Translations under genes and position numbers: made by a program
Shown here: piece after piece, positions 1-6,134 of the stretch
Numbering within the stretch: position 1 is the first letter of the stretch
Layout: each line of letters begins with the position of its first letter
The notes under the pieces: generated by a model
What the model saw: the letters and a program-made list of their open reading frames with translations, nothing else
The model's database searches: none
What the model was told of the DNA's origin: nothing
Assembly (NCBI GenBank): GCA_015486145.1
Contig: WFSH01000143.1
Location: forward strand, 1-9,781
Source: Mesoaciditogaceae bacterium
Lineage (GTDB): Bacteria > Thermotogota > Thermotogae > Mesoaciditogales > Mesoaciditogaceae
Reading direction: 5' to 3'
DNA length: 9,781 bases

Positions 1-851
1 ATGGTGAGAAAAACGATCTCGGGCTTGATAGCCCGAACATATGCCGATATTTCACTGATTTTCATCTCGTTTTTCTGACTCCTACCAGCGGTATCCACCA
101 ACATCAAATTCTTTCCACTGTTAAAAGAAATCTCTTCGGCTTCTTGAGGGGTGTAAACAACCTTAAATGGCATATGCATTATATCTGCGTAAGTTTTTAA
201 CTGTTGGGCGGCCGCTATTCGATAAGTGTCCAACGTTAGAATCGTTAGAGGGAGTTTTTCCTTCATCTTTAACATTGCAGCGATTTTTGCCAGTGTCGTT
301 GTCTTCCCAACTCCTGTTGGCCCCACAAAAACGATCTTTTGGGGTACGGTGAATGCTATCCTTTGGGTCTTCACAATTCCGTAAAAATGCATCTTCAAAG
401 CTTTGAATATTTTATCATCGTCTTTTGCCTCTATGGGGGTCATACTTTGGCTTATCTCATTCACGATCGAATCAGCTTCAGAAGATCTAAGCCCTAACTC
501 TATAAGTCTCACATAAATATGCTCAAAAGGTTCTGGAAAATTTCCCATCGTATGGAGTGTGGACAATTTTTCACTGACATTTTTCAACGTTCTTTTTATA
601 TCCGACAATTCCGTTTTTAGCTGAAGAGAAGATTCTCTGAGAACATCTGTTTGATGTGATGCGGATTTAAATCCATCATTACGCTCCTCATTTATGGCTG
701 TAACTTCTATATAGACTTTTGAACCGATGCCAAGAAAACCTCCTCGCCTGACACGACGAGTTTGCAATATGACGGCATCGGGACCAAGTTCGTTTTTCAC
801 TTTTATCATGGCTTCTGCCATGTTACTTGCAATAAATCTTTTCAAATTCAT
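1..851 (-). CDS. flhF: Flagellar biosynthesis GTPase FlhF (3' part cut off by window edge)
   Basis: SRP-family GTPase that, in the characterised family, helps place and assemble the flagellum at the membrane. The reading frame is open from ATG at 851 to the left edge (283 complete codons), so the C-terminus is missing. The N-terminus begins MNLKRFIASNMAEAM and carries the ELGPDAVILQTRR block typical of FlhF. A variable, charged linker follows at about residues 55-105, and then the GTPase core. The P-loop is GPTGVGKT at residues 177-184, DTYRIAAAQQL starts at residue 208, and the DTAGR G3 motif is at 253-257. These three motifs separate it from ordinary ATPases, and the FlhF-type N-terminus separates it from Ffh and FtsY. 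A GAGGT Shine-Dalgarno lies 7 nt before the ATG. It is the last visible gene of the operon, 38 nt after flhA. Confidence 0.95.
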   Translation of the reverse strand, partial: MNLKRFIASNMAEAMIKVKNELGPDAVILQTRRVRRGGFLGIGSKVYIEVTAINEERNDGFKSASHQTDVLRESSLQLKTELSDIKRTLKNVSEKLSTLHTMGNFPEPFEHIYVRLIELGLRSSEADSIVNEISQSMTPIEAKDDDKIFKALKMHFYGIVKTQRIAFTVPQKIVFVGPTGVGKTTTLAKIAAMLKMKEKLPLTILTLDTYRIAAAQQLKTYADIMHMPFKVVYTPQEAEEISFNSGKNLMLVDTAGRSQKNEMKISEISAYVRAIKPEIVFLT

Positions 852-889
852 GAAATCAACCTCGAATATACCTAACCCTTATTCTCCAC

Positions 890-2956
890 TTAAATGTTTA
901 CAATATCTTCCACTTTCAACTTCACGTCGTCCGCCATTTCTTCATAGGCAACCACGGAAATCTTGGGTAAACTTTTTAAAACGTATCTCGCCATCGCTTC
1001 CCTCACAGATGAGGAACATATGATAACGGGATAATTTCCCTTTTCCATGATTTTCTTTAAAGATAACGCCATTGAATCCACAATCTTTGACATTACTTCT
1101 GGATTTACACTGAAAATTTTCCTGTCACCAGACATCACTATAGAGTCCGCCAGTTTCTCCTCCAACGATTGTGATAACGCCACCGCGTGAACATATCCAT
1201 CCTCTGATTTTACAGATTCACTAATTTGGCGTTTCAACGCAATTCTAACTTGCTGCGTAAGTTCGGAAACATCAGAGGTTCTCTCGCCGTGTTCTATAAG
1301 CGTTTCAAATATTACTGGAAGGTTGCGAATGGATATTTTCTCCTCTAAGAGTCTTCTCAACACATTACGAACAACTGGCTCCTTTATTATACCAGGAATT
1401 AAGTCATCCACGAGCGGAGGAATCTTTTGTCTTAAACCCTCGAGCAACATTTCCATCTCTTTCCTGCCTAAAAGCTCAGCGGCATGATTTCTCAGAACCT
1501 CCGTCAAATGTGTTGCAAAGACACTTGGAGCATCTACAACCGTGTACCCCAAGCCTCTCGCAACATCACGTTGCTCTTCCGTTATCCAAAAAGCTTCCAA
1601 CCCAAAAGCCGGTTCCTTGGTTGGAATACCCTCTATTTTCTCTTCCACCACTCCCGGATTCATGGCGAGCAATCTGTTTGGAAATATTTCGTACCTCGTT
1701 ACCTCTGAGCCGAGAATTTTCACCACGTATTCATTTGGCTTAAGCAAAACACTGTCGCGCACCCTTATTGGGCTCACCATCAATCCCAACTCATACGCTA
1801 TCTGTTTTCGCACCATAGTTACTCTATCTAAAAGATCCCCGCCTTGTGTTCTATCGGCAAGCGGGATCAATCCATAACCAATCTCAACTTCCACGGTATC
1901 CGTGGTTATAATGTCTGACATGTCCATAGGGGTACTCAGTGGAATGTTTTCTGCTCCTCCGGCAGAACCAACCGTTCCGGAAGCCCCCGCTTTGGGAACA
2001 GTTTCGGGTTCTTCTTTTGTCGATCTTGAAGCAACATATCCCAGTATGAGCGTGGTAAGGCCAACAAAAGCCATTGAAACGGTGGGTAGTGGCGTGAAAA
2101 TACCGAGAAATAAGATAGCTATTCCAGCAATAGTTAACGCACGAGGTTCAGAAGAAAGCTCTCGCACGATATCCTGTCCCAGGGAATGTCTCGAAGCCGC
2201 TCTCGAAACTATTATTCCAGTGGATGTAGACATGAGCATGGCGGGTATTTGAGTCACAAGTCCGTCCCCCACGGTCAAGAGTACGTAAGTTTGAGCGGCT
2301 TCTCCGGCTCCCATATGATGTATCAACATTCCTATTATGAGACCACCTATTATGTTTATAAAGACGATTATTATGGTGGATATCGCATCCCCTCGTACAA
2401 ATTTTGAGGCCCCATCCATGGCTCCATAAAAATCAGCCTCACGCCTTATCTCCTCTCTCCGACGGCGCGCCTCAGCCTCTGTGATTATCCCAGCGTTGTA
2501 ATCGGCATCTATTGACATCTGTTTCCCAGGCATGGCATCCAAAGTAAACCGTGCCGCAACCTCTGATACTCTCTCTGCACCTTTGGTGATCACGATGTAT
2601 TGAACGACCACAAGAATGAAAAAGATAACAAGGCCTACCACGTAGTTGCCACCAACCACAAAATTACCGAATGCCCGTATAACATGTCCGTTGAAGTTCT
2701 TTCCTTCCAAAAGTATCAGTCTGGTCGAAGCCACGTTAAGTGCAACTCTGTAAATAGTCAAGATCAGCACAATGGTTGGAAAAGATGAAATCTGAATGGA
2801 ACGCTTGAGATACATGGTGGTTAAAAGCACCAAAATGGATATCGTGATATCTACGATTTGAAAAACATCCAACATTCCACCCGTTATTGGCATTATCAGC
2901 AAGAGAATTATGAACAGCACACCAACAGCCACAAAAATATCGTTATACCGTGACAT
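890..2956 (-). CDS. flhA: Flagellar type III export gate protein FlhA
   Basis: Largest membrane component of the flagellar export gate; its cytoplasmic ring receives chaperone-substrate complexes and takes part in proton-driven export. The 688-residue length is normal for the family. The N-terminal half is hydrophobic with about eight membrane segments. The FHIPEP-family signature is visible as YRVALNVASTRLIL at residues 69-82. The conserved cytoplasmic loop has GKQMSIDADYNAG at 144-156 and DFYGAMDGASKFVRGDA at 175-191. A Gly/Ala/Pro-rich linker (about 311-345) leads to the C-terminal cytoplasmic domain. The ATG at 2956 has a GAGGTGG Shine-Dalgarno about 6 nt upstream. The gene starts 20 nt after flhB ends and is followed by flhF, a common flagellar gene order. 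I see no anomaly. Confidence 0.98.
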   Translation of the reverse strand: MSRYNDIFVAVGVLFIILLLIMPITGGMLDVFQIVDITISILVLLTTMYLKRSIQISSFPTIVLILTIYRVALNVASTRLILLEGKNFNGHVIRAFGNFVVGGNYVVGLVIFFILVVVQYIVITKGAERVSEVAARFTLDAMPGKQMSIDADYNAGIITEAEARRRREEIRREADFYGAMDGASKFVRGDAISTIIIVFINIIGGLIIGMLIHHMGAGEAAQTYVLLTVGDGLVTQIPAMLMSTSTGIIVSRAASRHSLGQDIVRELSSEPRALTIAGIAILFLGIFTPLPTVSMAFVGLTTLILGYVASRSTKEEPETVPKAGASGTVGSAGGAENIPLSTPMDMSDIITTDTVEVEIGYGLIPLADRTQGGDLLDRVTMVRKQIAYELGLMVSPIRVRDSVLLKPNEYVVKILGSEVTRYEIFPNRLLAMNPGVVEEKIEGIPTKEPAFGLEAFWITEEQRDVARGLGYTVVDAPSVFATHLTEVLRNHAAELLGRKEMEMLLEGLRQKIPPLVDDLIPGIIKEPVVRNVLRRLLEEKISIRNLPVIFETLIEHGERTSDVSELTQQVRIALKRQISESVKSEDGYVHAVALSQSLEEKLADSIVMSGDRKIFSVNPEVMSKIVDSMALSLKKIMEKGNYPVIICSSSVREAMARYVLKSLPKISVVAYEEMADDVKLKVEDIVNI

Positions 2957-2976
2957 TTATCCACCTCGAGCCATTC

Positions 2977-4053
2977 TTACACCCCGTTCTTCATCTTGTA
3001 AATGGTAACGAGCAATTCCGCAATGGCTTTGTAAAGTCTGGAGGGAATTTCTTCCCCGATTTCCACACTCTTAAAAAGTTCTCTTGCAAGTGGAGGGTTT
3101 CTGAGAATTGGTATTTTATACTCCCTTGCAAGTTTCTTTATTCTTTCGGCTACCTCTCCGGCACCTTTGGCTACTACCTTCGGAGCATTCATGGTTTCTT
3201 TGTATTCAATTGCAACTGCCACGTGAGTTGGGTTTGTAACGACCACTTCGGCATTTTTCACATTTTGCATCATACGACTACGAGCGAGTAACAACATTTT
3301 CTGACGTTGCTTGTTTTTGATTTGAGGATTTCCCTCCGTATCTTTCATTTCATCTTTTACTTCTTTCTTCGTCATTTTAAGCGATCTTTCATATTCCCAT
3401 CTTTGATAGTAGACATCCAAAATTCCTATTGCCAGAAGGGCAATCCCAATTTTCATTATGAGCTGATAAACAAAATTTCCAAGGAATATCGCAGAGCTTC
3501 CTATCGATCGTTGAGAGGTGCCTAAATATGTCTCAATTGCCCCCGAAATGGTAAAGTAACCTATGTAACCTATTACCGCAATTTTTATCAACGATTTGAG
3601 AAATTCAACGACAGAACGTAAAGAAAAGAGTTTTTTCAGTCCCTCAAGTGGATTGATCTTGTTGAGATCTGGAATGAGAGATTTAAACGAGAAGGCAAAT
3701 CGGGTTTGTAAAAGGGAAGGTAACATGGCACCAACTAATCCGGCGATCATAACAAGCATGAGCCACTGTAAAGCCATGGAAAAAGCAAAAAAAAGGTATC
3801 TCATCGCCTGTGCTATGGTCATAGAGGCAGAACCAGAAAAACCAGAAGAAAACACAAAAATCAACTTCGCAAAATCTTTGTACAGCCCTCCAAATGTGAA
3901 ATAAACAACACTTGCAACTGCCAAAAGTGAAACCGCCGTGTTCAGATCTGGAGATTGAGAAACATTTCCCTCTTCTCGTGCCTTTTGCCTTCTACGTGGT
4001 GTCGCCTTTTCGGTTTTTTCTGGATCGGCAAAGACAGACAGATTTATCCACAT
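2977..4053 (-). CDS. flhB: Flagellar export switch protein FlhB
   Basis: Export gate protein that switches substrate specificity from rod/hook to filament proteins; it works in the inner membrane with FliPQR and FlhA. At 358 residues it has family length. The basic N-terminus contains PEKTEKATPRRRQKAREEGNV, the usual FlhB/YscU opening. Four hydrophobic segments follow up to about residue 220, then a charged cytoplasmic linker (YERSLKMTKKEVKDEMKDTEG). The autocleavage motif NPTH is at residues 274-277, directly before VAVAIEY, so it should self-cleave between N and P. The ATG at 4053 is 10 nt after the fliR stop, with only a modest AGGGA-type ribosome site, which suggests coupling to fliR. The first nine residues (MWINLSVFA) precede the conserved part and could be slightly mis-started. 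Confidence 0.98.
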   Translation of the reverse strand: MWINLSVFADPEKTEKATPRRRQKAREEGNVSQSPDLNTAVSLLAVASVVYFTFGGLYKDFAKLIFVFSSGFSGSASMTIAQAMRYLFFAFSMALQWLMLVMIAGLVGAMLPSLLQTRFAFSFKSLIPDLNKINPLEGLKKLFSLRSVVEFLKSLIKIAVIGYIGYFTISGAIETYLGTSQRSIGSSAIFLGNFVYQLIMKIGIALLAIGILDVYYQRWEYERSLKMTKKEVKDEMKDTEGNPQIKNKQRQKMLLLARSRMMQNVKNAEVVVTNPTHVAVAIEYKETMNAPKVVAKGAGEVAERIKKLAREYKIPILRNPPLARELFKSVEIGEEIPSRLYKAIAELLVTIYKMKNGV

Positions 4054-4063
4054 ATCATCTTCC

Positions 4064-4837
4064 CTACATTCCGGCTATAAGTACAGCTATCTTAGTTGAT
4101 AGCGATTCAATTGCACTCCCAAAAATTGTAAACCATATGGGAATGAGCGCTGCAAACATTATCAAACCGACAAAAACGTTCAGTGGCATACCAACCATGA
4201 ACACATTCATCTGTGGCATGATCCTTGACATAATGCCAAGCACTATGGTAACCGTGATCATGAAAGCGATCACTGGAAACCCTATTTGCAAGCCAACGGA
4301 AAAGATCGTTCCCACTTCTTTCCAAAATATGGGAACGAATCCAGTTCCCATGCTCAACGTATTTAAAGGTATTTTTCTCAGTGAATTTGCGATCGCGATC
4401 AACAAAATTGCAGGCCCGTTGATCGCAACAAACAGATACGCAGCTATAAGGTATGTAAACTGTCCAAGTATGGGAACTTGATTTTGAGTTTGCGGATTGA
4501 GCACGTTGGCAACTGCAAATCCTATTTGATAACCGTAAATCCTCCCAGCAAATTGCACGGCATAAAAAAATATAGTTGCAAAGAGCCCTATCGCCATGCC
4601 AATTGTGAAATTCAAAAAAACCATCCAAGCAATGATTCCCACGGGAGTGGAAAGAGAAATGAAAACCCCCGCGTACGGAATTAAAAGCCAAGCAAAAATC
4701 ACCACAACCAAAACTTTCACGACTGTGGGAAAAAACACCGCCCCCAGAAAAGGTGAAAACGAAAACAAACCGGTGAGGCGACTCATCAACATTATCCAAA
4801 CCAAGAAATCCTTTTGTAAAAAGCTTTTAAATTCCAT
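4064..4837 (-). CDS. fliR: Flagellar export gate protein FliR
   Basis: Integral membrane component of the FliPQR export channel. The 257 residues match the family's usual 255-265. The protein is almost entirely hydrophobic with about six membrane segments. Recognisable parts are RLTGLFSFSPFLGAVFFP near residues 20-37, the conserved GYQIGFAVANVLNPQTQNQVPILGQ region mid-protein (typically GxxxGFxxxxxxDPxxxxxxPxxxQ), and a C-terminal helix pair ending in a short tail. The start ATG lies 4 nt after the fliQ stop and has no clear Shine-Dalgarno, so translation is probably coupled to fliQ. Its flanking by fliQ and flhB supports the call. Confidence 0.97.
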   Translation of the reverse strand: MEFKSFLQKDFLVWIMLMSRLTGLFSFSPFLGAVFFPTVVKVLVVVIFAWLLIPYAGVFISLSTPVGIIAWMVFLNFTIGMAIGLFATIFFYAVQFAGRIYGYQIGFAVANVLNPQTQNQVPILGQFTYLIAAYLFVAINGPAILLIAIANSLRKIPLNTLSMGTGFVPIFWKEVGTIFSVGLQIGFPVIAFMITVTIVLGIMSRIMPQMNVFMVGMPLNVFVGLIMFAALIPIWFTIFGSAIESLSTKIAVLIAGM

Positions 4838-4841
4838 AACA

Positions 4842-5090
4842 CTAAATCATCGACAAATATTGAGTGAACAACATTTGAGCGTATTCTACTAATTTTTGCA
4901 TCATCCAACTTCCAGTTAAGGCCAGTGTTAAGAAAACAACCAAGATTTTCGGTACGAATGTCAAAGTTTGCTCGTTTATCTGTGTAACCGCCTGAAATAT
5001 ACTGATAACAAGGCCCACCAAAAGGCTCAACAGCATAACGGGTGCTATGACTATCAGAAGTACGTATATACCTTGTGAAAGCACGTCCAT
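4842..5090 (-). CDS. fliQ: Flagellar export gate protein FliQ
   Basis: Small two-helix membrane protein of the FliPQR export channel. I place the start at ATG 5090, giving 82 residues beginning MDVLSQGIYVLLIVIAPVML. This length is close to the family's roughly 89. A GGAG ribosome site sits 5 nt upstream (5096-5099) and the predicted -10 box lies about 40 nt further up. A longer in-frame reading from TTG at 5171 would give 109 residues, but its extra 27 residues include the promoter and are not FliQ-like. The conserved core SIFQAVTQINEQTLTFVPKI and the second helix VFLTLALTGSWMM are clear. It is the first gene of the visible operon; no fliP lies just upstream, where it is often found. Confidence 0.95.
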   Translation of the reverse strand: MDVLSQGIYVLLIVIAPVMLLSLLVGLVISIFQAVTQINEQTLTFVPKILVVFLTLALTGSWMMQKLVEYAQMLFTQYLSMI

Positions 5091-5123
5091 AAAAACTCCA
5101 CTGGTCAAAAAACCACCCCCTGT

Positions 5124-5159
5124 CAGCACTATAATACCACTGTAGAGTGATATAATCAA
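5124..5159 (-). promoter_or_regulatory. Sigma-70-type promoter of the fliQ-fliR-flhB-flhA-flhF operon
   Basis: On the minus strand a -35 box TTGATT (5154-5159) is followed after exactly 17 nt by a -10 box TATTAT (5131-5136). That is 4/6 and 5/6 matches to the housekeeping consensus with ideal spacing. Transcription would begin near 5124, giving a leader of about 34 nt before the fliQ ATG, with the GGAG ribosome site inside it. This suggests that the operon starts here under the main sigma factor. No sigma-28-type sequence was noticed. Confidence 0.65.
5148..5156 (+). promoter_or_regulatory. Extended -10 element TGATATAAT facing away from the fliQ operon
   Basis: The plus strand carries a perfect extended -10 sequence (TGnTATAAT). 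No good -35 box is present 16-18 nt upstream, which extended -10 promoters can tolerate. The element overlaps the -35 box of the fliQ promoter on the other strand, so the two would compete for polymerase. Its start point would be near 5163. Nothing but a 24-codon ORF and repeat DNA lies downstream, so the site may be a chance match. Confidence 0.3.
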
Positions 5160-5348
5160 ACTTGGAGACAAAAAGCATGGCGGAATTAAAACTTGCGGTT
5201 CTCTTCATTTTTGTGTGGGTAAAACATGACAATTCTCTATTCTGTCCTTGAGTTTGATCAAAGTCATTCAAAAAGCCTTGTTATCAAGCAAAAGAACAAA
5301 CACCCTTGAAGTACTGTCAGGACATATGAGTCCATTGTTTTTTGTTTC

Positions 5349-5376
5349 GTAGGGGCAATTCATGAATTGCCCGTAC
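5349..5376 (+). repeat. REP-like element 1 (GTAG head plus perfect 20-bp palindrome)
   Basis: A GTAG tetranucleotide (5349-5352) is followed by the perfect palindrome GGGCAATTCATGAATTGCCC (5353-5372) and then GTAC. The GTAG head before a hairpin is the hallmark of repetitive extragenic palindromes mobilised by RAYT (TnpA-REP) transposases. No RAYT gene is in the window. The orientation follows the GTAG head. Confidence 0.7.
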
Positions 5377-5409
5377 AAACAGAAATAAATGCCGAATATT
5401 CTCAACAAC

Positions 5410-5430
5410 GTAGGGGCACGGAATATCACG
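5410..5430 (+). repeat. REP-like element 2, degenerate
   Basis: GTAGGGGCACGG is shared exactly with element 3, but the right arm has decayed (AATATCACG instead of CATGCCGTGCCC), so no full hairpin can form. About 12 bases upstream of the GTAG head also resemble element 3 (ATATTC then AACAC or AACAAC). This suggests that elements 2 and 3 arose by local duplication followed by loss of the arm. Confidence 0.5.
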
Positions 5431-5454
5431 AAAATTTGTCATCATATTCAACAC

Positions 5455-5482
5455 GTAGGGGCACGGCATGCCGTGCCCGTAC
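5455..5482 (+). repeat. REP-like element 3 (GTAG head plus perfect 20-bp palindrome)
   Basis: GTAG (5455-5458) leads into the perfect palindrome GGGCACGGCATGCCGTGCCC (5459-5478), then GTAC. The frame and flanks (CGTAGG on the left, GCCCGTACA on the right) match element 1, while the inner arm differs (CACGG versus CAATT). Conserved ends with a compensated inner arm point to selection for the hairpin. Confidence 0.7.
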
Positions 5483-5520
5483 ACGTGCTCCAATAAACGT
5501 CTGAATCAGTTTTGACAAGG

Positions 5521-5617
5521 CTTCAAAAAGATTACACTCACCGCTTGAAAAGCGGTACTAAAATGTCAAAGAATGTCGTTATTCGAAAAATACTACCCAC
5601 ACGATCGTGAAGAGAGC
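5521..5617 (+). repeat. Interspersed ~97-bp repeat, copy 1
   Basis: Full-length copy, aligned by eye at about 80% identity (57 of the first 70 bases, ungapped) with the minus-strand copy at 8885-8980. It contains ATTACA, then a perfect 7-bp stem ACCGCTT-GAA-AAGCGGT (5540-5556), the most conserved core GTACTAAAATGTCAAAG, and a CACGATCGTG palindrome (5600-5609). It encodes no recognisable protein. It could be a MITE-like element or the end of a lost insertion sequence. Confidence 0.7.
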
Positions 5618-5690
5618 CGAAAAAATTACATTGACCGATTGTAAAACAGTACTAAATATGTTATCCACACAATCTCCAAGAGATCTATAA
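5617..5690 (+). repeat. Interspersed ~97-bp repeat, copy 2 (internally deleted)
   Basis: Starts immediately after copy 1 in the same orientation and keeps the AAAAAATTACATTGACCG start, a weakened stem and AGTACTAAA. It then jumps to TATGTTATCCACACAAT, missing about 25 bases relative to copies 1 and 3. The break falls at a CTAAAATGT direct repeat that flanks the missing piece in copy 3. The right end (TCCACA..ATC...AGAGA) still aligns with copy 1. Confidence 0.6.
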
Positions 5691-5754
5691 ATTCTTAGAT
5701 TAGAATTGAACCAAGAAAGAGTTGGTTTCTAAAGCAAACCTCAGGAGTGTGGTA

Positions 5755-6093
5755 ATGATGAAAGCTTTTTCAATCTTTTTAGTATTTCTCGGATTGCTTC
5801 TCTTTTTATCAATTTTTGGGTTTATGAACGTCACTTTTGGATTTTTGATGGGAATACTTTTTGCAATTTTATTCGGATTTGAAGGCATCAGAGAGCTGAT
5901 AAACAAAAATCTAATAGGAATAGGAGGCTTGTTGTTCTCGGCTTTTCTCGTGATAAGAGCCTTCGATCTTTTCGGATTTTCTTCTTCCATCAGTCAAGTT
6001 TTCTTGGCGTTCATCGCTTCTTATCTCATCGGAATAGGTCTTCAAATATTATTCAAGAGAAGCGTAAAAGTGAAATTCTGGGAAAAGTGGTAA
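5755..6093 (+). CDS. Small four-helix membrane protein, LiaI/LiaF-like (tentative)
   Basis: A 112-residue, almost wholly hydrophobic protein of unproven function. Four membrane segments are visible at about residues 5-22, 25-43, 49-67 and 72-92, followed by a basic tail (KRSVKVKFWEKW) that should lie in the cytoplasm. The Gly/Phe/Leu-rich pattern (LVFLGLLLFLSIFGF and similar) resembles the LiaI/LiaF-type transmembrane region of envelope-stress proteins, but this rests on pattern only. The start is chosen at ATG 5755 (a second ATG follows at 5758) because AGGAG lies 7 nt upstream at 5743-5747; an in-frame TTG at 5722 has no such site. It lies 41 nt before the pullulanase on the same strand, so they may be co-transcribed. 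No signal peptide or enzymatic motif is seen. Confidence 0.8.
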   Translation: MMKAFSIFLVFLGLLLFLSIFGFMNVTFGFLMGILFAILFGFEGIRELINKNLIGIGGLLFSAFLVIRAFDLFGFSSSISQVFLAFIASYLIGIGLQILFKRSVKVKFWEKW

Positions 6094-6120
6094 TATCGTC
6101 ACTTTTCTTTGACAATTTTT

Positions 6121-6129
6121 AGGGGGTGA
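6121..6129 (+). promoter_or_regulatory. Ribosome binding site that sets the pullulanase start at TTG 6135
   Basis: AGGGGGTGA differs by one base from the full anti-Shine-Dalgarno complement AGGAGGTGA. It leaves a 5-nt spacer to TTG 6135. The alternative GTG (6126) and ATG (6129) lie inside or at the end of this sequence, too close to be served by it. Confidence 0.65.
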
Positions 6130-6134
6130 TGATT

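Larger units (their letters stand above)
5172..5754. other. Repeat-rich intergenic region
   Basis: I find no convincing gene in these roughly 580 bases between the divergent flagellar operon and the small membrane-protein gene. The stretch to 5348 is featureless apart from a 24-codon ORF (5177-5251). Three REP-like GTAG elements lie at 5349-5482. Two tandem copies of a roughly 97-bp repeat lie at 5521-5690. The promoter of the downstream plus-strand genes must lie in or near the second copy, but no convincing -35/-10 pair was found. Confidence 0.7.

Noticed and set aside
4107..4799. 230-codon open frame antisense-shifted within fliR, plus similar long frames over flhA, flhB and the pullulanase
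   Set aside because: Residue composition is Cys/His/Arg/Ser-rich with no domain pattern, and these frames overlap fully supported genes.
4792..5271. 159-codon frame on the minus strand across fliQ
   Set aside because: Shifted relative to clear FliQ coding, crosses the promoter, and the product is not protein-like.
5274..5325. Possible decayed fourth copy of the 97-bp repeat (CACC, CTTGA, AGTACT and GTCA in the same order)
   Set aside because: Only short blocks match with several gaps; not distinguishable from chance by eye.
5521..5690. Tandem repeats as a CRISPR array or replication origin
   Set aside because: Only two divergent copies, no spacer-repeat regularity and no cas genes; a single DnaA-like box and no dnaA/dnaN context.
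5635..5710. Promoters for the 5755 gene (TTGACC near 5632, TATAAA at 5686, TAGAAT at 5701)
   Set aside because: No pair with both good boxes and 16-18 nt spacing was found; each is only half of a promoter.
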